This document shows, one piece after another, positions 7,903 through 16,775 of a DNA stretch of 64,000 nt (positions within the stretch are counted from its first letter, which is position 1; every line of letters begins with the position of its first letter). A model generated the notes under the pieces. The model was not told the DNA's origin. It worked only from the letters and a program-made list of their open reading frames with translations, and searched no databases. The DNA is taken from the NCBI GenBank assembly GCA_900315315.1, contig OMYT01000025.1:1-64000 (forward strand), in the 5' to 3' direction. This DNA is from an uncultured Eubacteriales bacterium. GTDB lineage: Bacteria; Bacillota; Clostridia; Christensenellales; Aristaeellaceae. The translations under genes and the position numbers were made by a program.

Positions 7903-8925
7903 ATGCAGGACAAGATCAAAGCCCTCCGGGAAAGAATGGAACAGCAGCTCGGCCAGGTGGATAACAAAGAGAAGCTGGCCGCTTTCTGGCAGGATTTTCT
8001 CGGCAAGAAGGGCTCGGTAGCTGATCTGATGAAGGGCCTTGGCGCAGTGGCCAAGGAAGACCGGCCGGCGATGGGCAAGGTCATCAACGACTTTAAGGTT
8101 CAGGTCGAATCCCAGTACCAGACGATGAGCGAGCGGATGGAACAGCTGGAACTGGAAGCCCGCAACCGCAGGGAAGCGGTGGATATCACCCTGCCCGGGA
8201 AGGGAATGCCGCTGGGAGGTCTGCACCCCCTGACGCTGGTGACAAGCGAGATGATCAACATCTTTGCGGGCATGGGCTTTGAGGTCTTTGAAGGTCCTGA
8301 AATCGAGGACGACGATCATAACTTCACCCGGCTGAACGTGCCGAAGGATCATCCTTCCCGCGATATGCAGGATACTTTTTATCTGGAGAATGATCTGCTG
8401 CTCCGGACCCAGACCAGCGGCGGACAGATCCGCGTAATGGATATGAAAAAGCCGCCGATCAAGGTGCTGGTGCCCGGCCGGGTGTTCCGTTCCGACAGCG
8501 ACGCGACCCATTCCCCCATGTTCCATCAGATGGAAGGCCTGGTGGTGGACAAGGGGATTACGCTGTGCGATCTGCAGGGCATGCTGGACAAGCTTGTACA
8601 GCAGATCTTTGACGCGGATGTGCGGACACGGCTGCGCCCGAGCTATTTCCCGTTTACCGAACCCAGCGTCGAGGTGGATGTGAGCTGCTTCGAGTGCGGC
8701 GGAAAGGGCTGCGGCCTGTGCAAGCATACCGGCTGGATCGAGGTGCTCGGCGGCGGTGTCGTGCACCCGCATGTGCTGGAGAACTGCGGCATCGACCCGA
8801 ATGTGTATTCGGGAATCGCGTTCGGCATCGGGATTGAGCGGATTACGATGCTCAAGTACGGAATCAATAATATCGGGCTTCTGTTTGAGAATGACCTGAG
8901 GTTCCTGAAGCAGTTCAGGGAATAA
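7903..8925 (+). CDS. pheS: Phenylalanyl-tRNA synthetase alpha subunit
   Basis: A 340-residue class II synthetase subunit that forms an alpha2-beta2 enzyme charging tRNA-Phe. It has the N-terminal coiled coil with FLGKKGSV, motif 2 ([20 protein letters not shown]) and motif 3 ([18 protein letters not shown]). A Cys-rich segment [17 protein letters not shown] lies in the catalytic domain, as in other Gram-positive PheS. The ATG at 7903 is preferred over one at 7888, because GGGAG sits eight bases before the former and nothing suitable before the latter. pheT follows after a 150-base gap that holds a repeat element. Confidence 0.97.
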   Translation: MQDKIKALRERMEQQLGQVDNKEKLAAFWQDFLGKKGSVADLMKGLGAVAKEDRPAMGKVINDFKVQVESQYQTMSERMEQLELEARNRREAVDITLPGKGMPLGGLHPLTLVTSEMINIFAGMGFEVFEGPEIEDDDHNFTRLNVPKDHPSRDMQDTFYLENDLLLRTQTSGGQIRVMDMKKPPIKVLVPGRVFRSDSDATHSPMFHQMEGLVVDKGITLCDLQGMLDKLVQQIFDADVRTRLRPSYFPFTEPSVEVDVSCFECGGKGCGLCKHTGWIEVLGGGVVHPHVLENCGIDPNVYSGIAFGIGIERITMLKYGINNIGLLFENDLRFLKQFRE

Positions 8926-8934
8926 GAGAGATTA

Positions 8935-9020
8935 GGGGGCTTTCCGCAAGGAATCGCACGCGCACCGCGGCCGGTGTGCCGGCTCGCGCACCGCACGCGA
9001 CATCGCCCAACCCCTTTCGG
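8935..9020 (+). repeat. Intergenic repeat, long form variant (copy 5)
   Basis: It has the family ends (GGGGGCTTTCCG and CCCCTTTCGG), but its centre is a different GC-rich nested palindrome: GCGCACCGCGGCCGG, TGTG, CCGGCTCGCGCACCGC. It lies between pheS and pheT inside the operon. Confidence 0.75.
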
Positions 9021-9077
9021 CGGAATTCTTTTTCAGCGATGAAGTAATCTATGATGAGATAATTGGGGAGTATTAAG

Positions 9078-11486
9078 ATGAAAGTACCATTCAGCTGGCT
9101 GAAGGAATATGTGGATATCGATCTGACGGCGGAGGAGCTGGAAGAAAAGCTGTTCGGCTGCGGATTTGAAGTGGAGGAACTGACCGACCTGGGAGCGGAA
9201 GTCAGCCGCGTGGTCGTCGGTGAGGTTCTTTCCTGTGAGAAGGTGGAAGGAACCCATCTGGTGATCTGCCAGGTTAATTGCGGATCTTACGGGAACCCGG
9301 TCCAGATCGTGACCGGCGCACCGAATGTCTATGAAGGCATGCATACGCCCGCAGCACTGGATAATTCCACACTGCCCGGCGGCATCACCATCAAGGCGAA
9401 ACCCCTGAAGGGCATCCCGTCAGACGGCATGCTGTGCTCCGGGGAGGAACTGGGCCTGAACGAAGACCTGTATCCAGGCGCCGAGGTATACGGTCTGCTG
9501 GACCTGCCGAAGGATACGGCACCCGGGGATGACATCCGGGATGTGGTCGGCCTGAACGATGCGATTTTCGACATCTCCATCACTGCGAACCGGCCGGACT
9601 GTCAGAGCATTCTGGGTATTGCCCGGGAAGTCGCGGCGGCCCTCGGCAAGAAGCTGAAGATGCCGGCGACCGACTATACCGTTTCCGATTACAAGTATCC
9701 GGATCTGGACATTACGGTGGAAGCGCCGGACCTGTGCCCCCGCTATCTGGGACACGGGGTGCGGAACATCACCGTCGGCGAGAGCCCCCGGTGGATGAAA
9801 CGGAATCTGGCCCTGTGCGGCCTGCGCAGCATTTCCAACGTGGTGGATATCACCAACTATGTGCTGCTGGAGATCGGCCAGCCGATGCATGCCTTTGACA
9901 TGGATCAGCTTCAGGAGCGGAAGATCATCGTGCGCCGGGCGAAGAACGGGGAAAAGATCCAGACGCTGGACGAAAAGGAATTCACCCTGACCCCCGATAA
10001 CCTGGTGATCTGCGACGGCAACCGCCCCGTAGCCCTGGCAGGCATCATGGGCGGCCTGAACAGCGAAATCACCGAGCATACGACTCAGCTGCTGTTTGAG
10101 GCGGCCAAGTTTGCCCGGGACAATGTCCGGAAAACCTCCCGGGCTCTGGGACAGAGCAGCGACTCTTCCGCCCGCTTCGAGAAAGGGATCAGCGAATACA
10201 CCACCGAATTGGGCATGGCCCGCGCCCTGCACCTGATCCAGGAACTGGGCTGCGGCGAGATCACTTCCAGCGCCTTTGACTGCAGCGCCGGCGCACCGCG
10301 GGAAGGAAAGCATTTCACTGCGAGCCTGAAGCGGATCAACGCAATCCTCGGTATTACGGTTCCCGCGAAAGACGTACTCCGGATTCTGAAGAACCTGAAC
10401 TTTGATGTGAAACGGAGCGGAGATACCCTGGATGTGACCGCCCCGAGATACCGAGAGGATATTGAAGTCGGCGAGCCGGACCTGGCGGAGGAAGTGATCC
10501 GTGAATACGGCTACGACCATGTGATCCCGACTTTCCTGAAGGCCGCGACGGTCACCACCGGCGGGAGAACCCCGGCAGTGCAGCGCCGGGAGCGGGTCTG
10601 CCGGATCCTGTGCGGACAGGGATATCATGAGGTCTGCACGCTGTCATTCTACGCGGACAGCGATCTGGACTTCCTGCGGATTCCTGCGGATGCACCGGAG
10701 CGCAATGTGCTGCGGATCAAGAACCCGATTTCCGTCAACCTCGCCATTATGCGACCGCTACTGATCCCGAGCCTGATGAATATCGTGGTGGAGAACCTCA
10801 AAAAAGGCAACAACGAAGGCCGGATTTTCGAACTCAGCCACGTCTATATCCCCCGCGAAAAAGGGGAAATGCCGGACGAGCGTCCTCACCTGGGCTTTGC
10901 CGCCTTCGGTGATCAGGAGGATTTCTTCACGGTGAAGGGCACCGTAGAAGCGCTTGCGAAAGCGCTGGGTCTGACCTTTGAGATGGAACGGGCTCAGGAT
11001 GTACCTTACCTGCATCCGGGGATTGCCGCCTATATCCTGTGCGAAGGCGGACGGATCGGCTGTTTCGGCAAACTGGCCAACGAAGTGACCGGGGAACTGA
11101 AACTGCATAAGGACGCCAAGTCCAACCACAAGATCTTCCTGGGCGAGATTGACTATCAGCTGATGATGAGCCATATGGCGGCCAGTTTCCGTTATCAGCC
11201 GCTGTCGGCCTTCCCGCCGGTGATCCGCGATCTGGCCCTGACGGTGGCGGAGGAAACCCCCTGCGGAGACCTGATGAAAGAGATTTCCAAGGCCTGCCCG
11301 CGGGTCAGCGATGTGGAACTGTTTGATATCTACCGCGGCGAGCAGATCGGTGAAGGTCGCAAGAGCATGGCGTTCAAGATCCGGTTTGAGCCGGAGGACA
11401 AGGCGCTGTCGCCGGAAGAAGTGGACAGGTTTATCAAGAAGATTCTCGGCAATCTCAAGTTTAAGCTTGGAGCAGAAATCAGATAA
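9078..11486 (+). CDS. pheT: Phenylalanyl-tRNA synthetase beta subunit
   Basis: A full-length, 802-residue beta subunit. In order: an N-terminal FSWLKEYVDI segment, a tRNA-binding OB fold (about 40-150, VVVGEVLSCEKVEGTHLVIC and QIVTGAPNV), B3/B4 editing domain (about 210-385), B5 domain (about 405-480), the inactive catalytic-like core, and a C-terminal anticodon-binding FDX-ACB domain (about 705-802, beginning FPPVIRDLAL). GGGGAG seven bases upstream supports ATG 9078. The start is separated from pheS by a repeat element. Confidence 0.97.
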   Translation: MKVPFSWLKEYVDIDLTAEELEEKLFGCGFEVEELTDLGAEVSRVVVGEVLSCEKVEGTHLVICQVNCGSYGNPVQIVTGAPNVYEGMHTPAALDNSTLPGGITIKAKPLKGIPSDGMLCSGEELGLNEDLYPGAEVYGLLDLPKDTAPGDDIRDVVGLNDAIFDISITANRPDCQSILGIAREVAAALGKKLKMPATDYTVSDYKYPDLDITVEAPDLCPRYLGHGVRNITVGESPRWMKRNLALCGLRSISNVVDITNYVLLEIGQPMHAFDMDQLQERKIIVRRAKNGEKIQTLDEKEFTLTPDNLVICDGNRPVALAGIMGGLNSEITEHTTQLLFEAAKFARDNVRKTSRALGQSSDSSARFEKGISEYTTELGMARALHLIQELGCGEITSSAFDCSAGAPREGKHFTASLKRINAILGITVPAKDVLRILKNLNFDVKRSGDTLDVTAPRYREDIEVGEPDLAEEVIREYGYDHVIPTFLKAATVTTGGRTPAVQRRERVCRILCGQGYHEVCTLSFYADSDLDFLRIPADAPERNVLRIKNPISVNLAIMRPLLIPSLMNIVVENLKKGNNEGRIFELSHVYIPREKGEMPDERPHLGFAAFGDQEDFFTVKGTVEALAKALGLTFEMERAQDVPYLHPGIAAYILCEGGRIGCFGKLANEVTGELKLHKDAKSNHKIFLGEIDYQLMMSHMAASFRYQPLSAFPPVIRDLALTVAEETPCGDLMKEISKACPRVSDVELFDIYRGEQIGEGRKSMAFKIRFEPEDKALSPEEVDRFIKKILGNLKFKLGAEIR

Positions 11487-11584
11487 GGGGGCTTTCCGAT
11501 CTTCCTGGGCTGCCGCCCGTTCTCTGCTGAAAACTGTCCACTGGACAGTTTTCCGGGCGCGGCGAACCCCTTAAACCCCTTCGG
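11487..11584 (+). repeat. Intergenic repeat, long form (copy 6)
   Basis: Close copy of the element at 1130: same GGGCTGCCGCCCGTTC module and same inner hairpin (arms at 11530-11539 and 11543-11552, loop ACT). A partial right end (CCCCTTCGG) recurs at 11632-11640 behind an inverted GTGGGG/CCCCAC-like piece. Confidence 0.85.
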
Positions 11585-11669
11585 GCAGAATGCTTTTTGA
11601 TGTGGATGGCGATGTGGGGATCGCACCCACACCCCTTCGGACTCGGGTTAATTGAGGCTAAACAGTGAA

Positions 11670-11705
11670 GGCTGGGATACACGATCCCGGCCTTTTCCTT
11701 TTTTT
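11670..11705 (+). terminator. Rho-independent terminator after pheT
   Basis: GGCTGGGAT and ATCCCGGCC arms with a five-base loop, followed by TTTTCCTTTTTTT. Confidence 0.85.
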
Positions 11706-11764
11706 ACTTGAAAGAGAGGACAGTTGATTTCAGAAAAAACAAGTACATAAAAACTTGCGCAGAA

Positions 11765-11793
11765 ATCCGGAAACAAAGGCTCTGTTTCCGGAT
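11765..11793. repeat. Perfect 11-bp inverted repeat upstream of the pilus-locus promoter
   Basis: Arms ATCCGGAAACA (11765-11775) and TGTTTCCGGAT (11783-11793) with a seven-base centre. No T run follows, and it ends seven bases before the -35 element at 11800. This placement fits a regulator-binding site better than a terminator. Confidence 0.55.
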
Positions 11794-11799
11794 ATGTGC

Positions 11800-11828
11800 T
11801 TGAAATGTAACCGTAAAAGCTGTATACT
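11800..11828 (+). promoter_or_regulatory. Sigma-A promoter of the pilus-type operon
   Basis: TTGAAA at 11800-11805 and TATACT at 11823-11828, separated by exactly 17 bases. The first gene starts 62 bases further on. Confidence 0.75.
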
Positions 11829-11890
11829 CAAATTGGCATTTTGTATCAATCCGGACGGATCGGCACGAAGAAGAAACATGGAGTGTACGG

Positions 11891-12814
11891 ATGGAAATCT
11901 ATCATCCCAAAGATGAGGAACTGCTGCGGGAAATGCGGCGGGTGAGACGTTCCGCGAAGCGGAAACGGCTCATCTGGGGGTTTGTGATCTGGCTTTTGCT
12001 GAGCATATCGGCCGGCATTATCCTGTTTAACCGGTTCTATATGCTGTCCGTCGTACAGGGCCCCGCGATGGGAGACACGCTGCCGGCCGGGAGCCTGGTC
12101 CTGGTCCGGAGAGCCGAACAGGGCAAGAGCTACGAGGCGGGCGATATCCTTCTGTTTGAGAAGACCAAGGCTGTCCCCGCGGAGATGGAGATTCTCAGCC
12201 CGAAAGGGAAGAAGCGGGACTACTGCAAATACATCATCTATCGGGATCTGGGATCCACACGGCAGTATCTGACCCGGAATGAAGGAAAAGTATCCTGGGT
12301 GACCGATCAAACTGCGGCAGATGAGTTCGAAAGCGACGCTGACGGCATGCTGCACCTGGATACCGACGGGATGCCGAACGGAGAGTACTGGCTGAAGGAA
12401 ACCCATGCATCCTACGGGCAGACGGTCCTGGAGGATCCGATCCCGTTTAATGTCAACAACCCGGTCCTGACTCAGATCAAACGAGTGATTGCCGGACCCG
12501 GGGACAGAATCGTGCTCAGTCCCTATCAGGCGATGAGAATTAACAGTAAAGGCCTGAACACGACCTTTACCTCGGGACGGGAAGAGGATGTTACCGTTGA
12601 AACACGCCGCGTCAATGTGACGGACGGGGAGTATTTTGTGCAGGGCGATCAGCTGAGCCTTTCGGAGGACAGCCGCGACCGGGACTTCGGGAACGTTTCG
12701 CAGCCGGAAGTTCTCGGCAGGGCAGAATTCGCGCTTTGGCCGATCCGCTGCTTCGGTGATCTGACCGGTCAGACGGTTACGGTCGAGAGCACGGGACAGG
12801 AGGCTGCGGAATGA
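11891..12814 (+). CDS. Signal peptidase I homologue (SipA-like) with inserted Cna_B-like domain, catalytic Ser lost
   Basis: A 307-residue protein with one membrane segment (about 28-46) and then an S26 signal-peptidase fold. Where active enzymes have G-x-S-M-x-P, this has VQGPAMGDTLPAGS: the nucleophile Ser is Ala59. The lysine motif KRVIAGPGD keeps Lys197. The C-terminal box is also recognisable (DSRDRDFGNVSQPEVLGRA). Residues about 118-188 form an insertion that looks like a Cna_B/SpaA fold: DADGMLHLDTDGMPNGEYWL followed by KETHASYG, like the YxLxET-A-xGY end of pilin domains. In Streptococcus pyogenes pilus loci the signal-peptidase-like SipA also lacks catalytic residues and is needed for pilus polymerisation; a similar chaperone role is my inference. 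It overlaps the next gene by four bases. Confidence 0.8.
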   Translation: MEIYHPKDEELLREMRRVRRSAKRKRLIWGFVIWLLLSISAGIILFNRFYMLSVVQGPAMGDTLPAGSLVLVRRAEQGKSYEAGDILLFEKTKAVPAEMEILSPKGKKRDYCKYIIYRDLGSTRQYLTRNEGKVSWVTDQTAADEFESDADGMLHLDTDGMPNGEYWLKETHASYGQTVLEDPIPFNVNNPVLTQIKRVIAGPGDRIVLSPYQAMRINSKGLNTTFTSGREEDVTVETRRVNVTDGEYFVQGDQLSLSEDSRDRDFGNVSQPEVLGRAEFALWPIRCFGDLTGQTVTVESTGQEAAE

Positions 12815-14103
12815 GAAAATTTTTCGCTTTCCTGTTCGTTTTCCTGCTGATTGCCGCCGGCCTGGGTTACCTGCTTTATCCGACGATCTCCGATCAGATC
12901 GGACAGGCGGAGGACGGCAGGGTCATGAAGGCCTACCGGGAGAAAACCGCCGCGATGAGCTCCGAGCAGATCAGCAATATGCTGGCGGACGCGGACGCCT
13001 ACAATGCGACTCTGGAAACCATCGAGGCCTCGGATCCGTTTTCAGCAGGACTGCCGCGGACATCCCGGGATTATCAGAACCGGCTGAATGTTCACTCCGG
13101 CGTGATCGGAGAACTGGTGATTCCGGCGATCGGAATCTATCTCCCGGTTTATCACAACTGTGCGGAGACACCGGCCACGCTGAAACTGGTTCATCTGGAA
13201 ACCAGTTCCCTCCCGTCAGATGAGACGGGCACCAGCATTATCCTTGCCGGCCCCGGAGTACTGAAAGCAGAGGGCTTCCTCGGGGAGATCGGGCTGACGG
13301 ACGAGCGGATGCTCCAGGACCTGGACCGGCTGACTCCCGGAGACGTTTTGATTCTGAACGTCCTGGACCGGACCATGGTTTATCGAATCGGCGATGGCCT
13401 GGAGGAAAAAGATGCTATCCTGATGCTGACGCCGGGCGGCGTCAAAGACCTGGATCTTTCCCTGAGCGCGGTGCAGGCTCCGGAACCGGAACCCGAACCG
13501 ACGCAGACACCGGAGCCCCGGTATACACCGAAGCCGACGGCGACACCGGACCCTGAAGCGACCGCCGAAACAGAGGCGGCGCAGGAGACGGAGACAGCCG
13601 CGGAAGAAACGCCGGAGCCGACTCCAACACCCACGCCGACGCCCACGCCGGAACCGGCGCCTGAAACGGAACAGACACAGACCCTGAGATCAGCTACCGA
13701 ACAGCTGACCCTGCTGACCCCCTGGAGGGATCAGAAGCTGCTGGTGGTGCGATCCTCAAGGATCCCGATTGATGAAGCCCGGGAACTGCTGAGCGGAACG
13801 GACCGGGCCACCTACCCGGAAACCTGGAAGAACGTGCTGCTGCTGGGCAGTCCGGTACTGCTGGTGGGATTCCTGGTGATGTTTATTATCGAACGGATCA
13901 AGAGACGGTCCTATATGCTTCCCGACGAAGGCAGGCAGACTGCCAGACGGAAGAAAAAGAATAAGGCGAAACTGGATACCCTGACGACCGAAAAGCAGGA
14001 GGTTAACCATGAAAAAGCAGATTCTGAGAACCCTGAGCCTGATGATCGCCCTGTTCATGCTGACAGCAATGGTGACAGCGCAGGCGGAGGACAAAAAGAA
14101 TGA
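12811..14103 (+). CDS. Class C sortase homologue lacking catalytic His, Cys and Arg (pseudo-sortase)
   Basis: A 430-residue protein with class C sortase layout: N-terminal membrane segment (about 3-24), sortase barrel, C-terminal membrane segment (about 342-361) and a basic cytoplasmic tail. Recognisable landmarks are GELVIPAIGIYLPVYHN, HLETSSLPSDETGTS and the end LLVVRSSRIPIDEARELL. The catalytic His of the GHRG loop is replaced (ILAGPG, about 148). The TLVTCTP strand reads LTLLTPW with no Cys (about 299-305), and the HRLLV arginine is Lys309. A Pro/Thr/Glu-rich linker (about 223-292) with runs of TPTPTP is inserted before the Cys strand. Transpeptidation is thus not expected; a scaffold or regulatory role is possible. 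The 3' end overlaps the next gene by 95 bases, in a charged tail. Confidence 0.8.
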   Translation: MRKFFAFLFVFLLIAAGLGYLLYPTISDQIGQAEDGRVMKAYREKTAAMSSEQISNMLADADAYNATLETIEASDPFSAGLPRTSRDYQNRLNVHSGVIGELVIPAIGIYLPVYHNCAETPATLKLVHLETSSLPSDETGTSIILAGPGVLKAEGFLGEIGLTDERMLQDLDRLTPGDVLILNVLDRTMVYRIGDGLEEKDAILMLTPGGVKDLDLSLSAVQAPEPEPEPTQTPEPRYTPKPTATPDPEATAETEAAQETETAAEETPEPTPTPTPTPTPEPAPETEQTQTLRSATEQLTLLTPWRDQKLLVVRSSRIPIDEARELLSGTDRATYPETWKNVLLLGSPVLLVGFLVMFIIERIKRRSYMLPDEGRQTARRKKKNKAKLDTLTTEKQEVNHEKADSENPEPDDRPVHADSNGDSAGGGQKE

Positions 14104-14638
14104 CGGCTATCTGAGCATTGTCATCGGGAGCGACAGCAGCGCGTATAACCGCGAGGGGATTGTCCTGAATGCGTATCTGGTCGCAGAGGGAAACTACGGC
14201 GACTGGAAAGAGCAGAAGACGTATGACGGCATACAGGTCTTCACCACTGACAAGAAGGATACCGGAGCGAGCTGGCTCAAGGATTCCATGCGAAAGATTA
14301 ATGCCCGGATCCACAATGGCGGCATTAAACCCACGCAGCAGGCGAAGACCGACGTGAACGGCAAAGCTGACTTTTCGAATCTTCCCCGGGGCATCTACTA
14401 TATCGAGATGAGCAAAGGACCGGATTTTCTGAAGCTCGAATCGATGCTGCTGTCTGTACCGGATACCCGCGGTTCGCTCCAGATCCGCACCAATGCGAAG
14501 GGCAGCTATAATCCGCCCACAAAGGTCCTGCAGAACGTCAAGAAAGGCAATCGTGAGCATTTCGAGACGATCGACGAATACGAGACGGCTTTGGGCCTGG
14601 GCAATATCCAGATGCATGTGGGAGTCTGCTACGAATAA
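14009..14638 (+). CDS. Secreted Cna_B-like protein of the pilus locus
   Basis: A 209-residue exported protein with a signal peptide (1-26, ending TAQA). The segment TDVNGKADFSNLPRGIYYIE, about residues 112-131, is the hallmark of a Cna_B/SpaA prealbumin-like domain, in which Lys/Asn/Glu residues can form an isopeptide crosslink. No LPxTG motif and no C-terminal membrane segment are present, so it is not a standard sortase substrate. AGGAGG is positioned before ATG 14009, within the end of the sortase-like gene. It may be a tip or accessory subunit, or a soluble partner of the signal-peptidase-like protein. The order of genes suggests co-transcription from 11828. Confidence 0.65.
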   Translation: MKKQILRTLSLMIALFMLTAMVTAQAEDKKNDGYLSIVIGSDSSAYNREGIVLNAYLVAEGNYGDWKEQKTYDGIQVFTTDKKDTGASWLKDSMRKINARIHNGGIKPTQQAKTDVNGKADFSNLPRGIYYIEMSKGPDFLKLESMLLSVPDTRGSLQIRTNAKGSYNPPTKVLQNVKKGNREHFETIDEYETALGLGNIQMHVGVCYE

Positions 14639-14678
14639 GCGGAAGAGAGACTGAACGACGGACGGGGGATGAAGGGAT

Positions 14679-16745
14679 ATGAAACGACTGATCGCGCTGC
14701 TGCTGGCCGGGATGATGCTGCTGGGGCTGCTTCCGGCGCTGGCTGAAGAGGAAATCATGGAGGAACCCGAGGCCGCCGAAACAGCAGAGCCGACTCCGAC
14801 CGAGATTCCCTATCCGGACCGGAACTATGAGGAACTGGTTGTCGGAAACCCCACGCCCATGGACGGCAAATTCTTTACCGGCCGGTGGGGCAACTCCACG
14901 ACCGATATCGACGTCCGCACCCTGGTCAATGCCTACTACCTGACAACCTGGAACTATGACACGGGGATTTTCCACGCGAACCCGGTCGTCGTCAGCGGCG
15001 CCGTGGTGGTTGTCAATGACGATGACGGCTCCCGCAGGTATGTGCTCGAGATTCAGGATGACCTGTACTATTCCGACGGCACAAAGATCACGGCGTGGGA
15101 TTACGCGTTTTCCGTCCTGTTTGAGGCGAACCCGGTGATCGCCGAACTGGGCGGCGAACCCCTGAATCTTTCCTATTTAAGAGGATACGAAGAATATGTG
15201 TCCGGCGAGCGGCCCTATTTCGAAGGGGTCAAAGTACTCGGTGAGCGGATGATCGAGTTTGACGTCAAGGCAGAGTATCTGCCGTACTTCTTCGAGCTGT
15301 ACCGGATCGGCTTCCTGCCTTATCCCATCCAGGAGATCGCTCCCGGCTGCAAGGTATATGACGACGGTGACGGCTGCTATATCGGCAACGCGGACAAAAC
15401 CATCGCCGAAACGATTTTCACCAAGGAACTGCTGGAATCCACGGTCATGGATCCGGAGAACGGTTACCTGTCCCATCCCACAGTGGGCAGCGGCCCCTAC
15501 CGGATGACCGGATGGGACGGCGAATACGCCACCTTTGAGATCAACGAATATTACAAGGGCAACGAACTGGGCTACAAGCCCACGATCCCGAAACTCCGCT
15601 TTACCCTGGCCCGCAACGAGACTATGATCGAAAAGCTGGAAGCGGACGAATTCCAGCTGCTGAACAAGGTGGTCCGCCGGGATACGATCGAGAAGGGAAT
15701 GCAGCTGACCGGCGGCGGCCTGTTCACTGCCAGCAACTATCCCCGCATCGGGCTTTCCTTCATCGTGTTCACGCCGGATATGCCGGCTCTGCAGGAGCAG
15801 AACGTCCGCAAGGCGATCGCCTACTGCATGGACAAGAGCCAGCTGACCGAGGAATATACCGCTGCCTTCGGCCTGCCCATGGACGGCCTGATCGGCATCG
15901 GCCAGTGGATGTACGGCATGGTGAACGGGACCGAGGATTTCCCGGTGGATCTGCCGGAGAACCCCACAGCCCAGGAAACCGCAGAGTACGAAGCGACCAT
16001 CGAAGAGTGGAAAGCCCTGTCGCTGGACAATGTGAAGCATTATGACCTGAACGTGAACGAAGCGGTGACGCTGCTGGAAGCCAACGGCTGGCGCTTGAAC
16101 GAGAACGGCGATCCCTTTGATCCGAGCAAGGACGAGGTTCGCTGCAAGATGATCAACGGGAAGCTGGAGAAGCTGGACCTGACCTGTGCGTACCCCGAGA
16201 CCAACTTCATGGCCGAATCCATGGAAGTGCTGTTCGTGCCCTACCTGAAGGAAGCTGGCATCAAACTGACCCTGATCCCGATGACCATGAAGGACCTGCT
16301 TTATTCCTACAACAACGAGAAGGAACTCGACGAGATTGATATGTTCTATATCGGGGATGACTTCAACATCGAGTTCGACCCGCAGCTGTTTTTCCTGGCA
16401 GGAAATCCCGAGGCCCCCTATGAGGATACGCTGGCCTGGGCGCATACCCAGATGCGGGAATACGCCCACAAGATGTGTGAAACCGAGCCTGACGACGCGC
16501 TGAGCTTCGTTAAGAAGTGGATCACCTTCCAGGAGCAGCTCAGCGACCTGCTGCCGCTGATCCCGGTGTACTCCAACGTATATTTTGACTTCTATACCAG
16601 TGACCTGACCAACTACGACATCCTGTATTACATCACCTGGGGCGACGCGATCGTACCGTCTATCTACGCCAGACAGGAGTTTAAGGCTCCGGAAGAAACG
16701 GAAGAGCCGGAACTTGAAGACGGTGAAGAGTTCTTTGACGACTAA
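14679..16745 (+). CDS. Extracellular solute-binding protein, family 5 (OppA/DppA type)
   Basis: A 688-residue protein with a signal peptide (MKRLIALLLAGMMLLGLLP, cleavage near ALAEE) and then a Glu/Thr/Pro-rich spacer. The body has the SBP_bac_5 pattern: TLVNAYYLTTWNYDTG, the YSDGTKITAWDYAFSV motif, VGSGPYRMTGWDGEYATFEI, and the C-terminal DEIDMFYIGDD region. Such proteins capture oligopeptides or similar solutes for ABC import. It lacks a lipobox Cys, and the C-terminus is acidic (EETEEPELEDGEEFFDD), so it may be released or held by other means. No ABC permease follows. Its place inside the pilus-type operon is unusual; it could be a sensor or a structural partner. Confidence 0.8.
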   Translation: MKRLIALLLAGMMLLGLLPALAEEEIMEEPEAAETAEPTPTEIPYPDRNYEELVVGNPTPMDGKFFTGRWGNSTTDIDVRTLVNAYYLTTWNYDTGIFHANPVVVSGAVVVVNDDDGSRRYVLEIQDDLYYSDGTKITAWDYAFSVLFEANPVIAELGGEPLNLSYLRGYEEYVSGERPYFEGVKVLGERMIEFDVKAEYLPYFFELYRIGFLPYPIQEIAPGCKVYDDGDGCYIGNADKTIAETIFTKELLESTVMDPENGYLSHPTVGSGPYRMTGWDGEYATFEINEYYKGNELGYKPTIPKLRFTLARNETMIEKLEADEFQLLNKVVRRDTIEKGMQLTGGGLFTASNYPRIGLSFIVFTPDMPALQEQNVRKAIAYCMDKSQLTEEYTAAFGLPMDGLIGIGQWMYGMVNGTEDFPVDLPENPTAQETAEYEATIEEWKALSLDNVKHYDLNVNEAVTLLEANGWRLNENGDPFDPSKDEVRCKMINGKLEKLDLTCAYPETNFMAESMEVLFVPYLKEAGIKLTLIPMTMKDLLYSYNNEKELDEIDMFYIGDDFNIEFDPQLFFLAGNPEAPYEDTLAWAHTQMREYAHKMCETEPDDALSFVKKWITFQEQLSDLLPLIPVYSNVYFDFYTSDLTNYDILYYITWGDAIVPSIYARQEFKAPEETEEPELEDGEEFFDD

Positions 16746-16775
16746 ACCCCGGAAATACGGACGGAGGATGAACGC

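Noticed and set aside
13470-13670. Valine/glycine-rich minus-strand frames opposite the sortase-like gene's linker
   Set aside because: They are mirrors of the Pro-Thr-Glu repeat codons.
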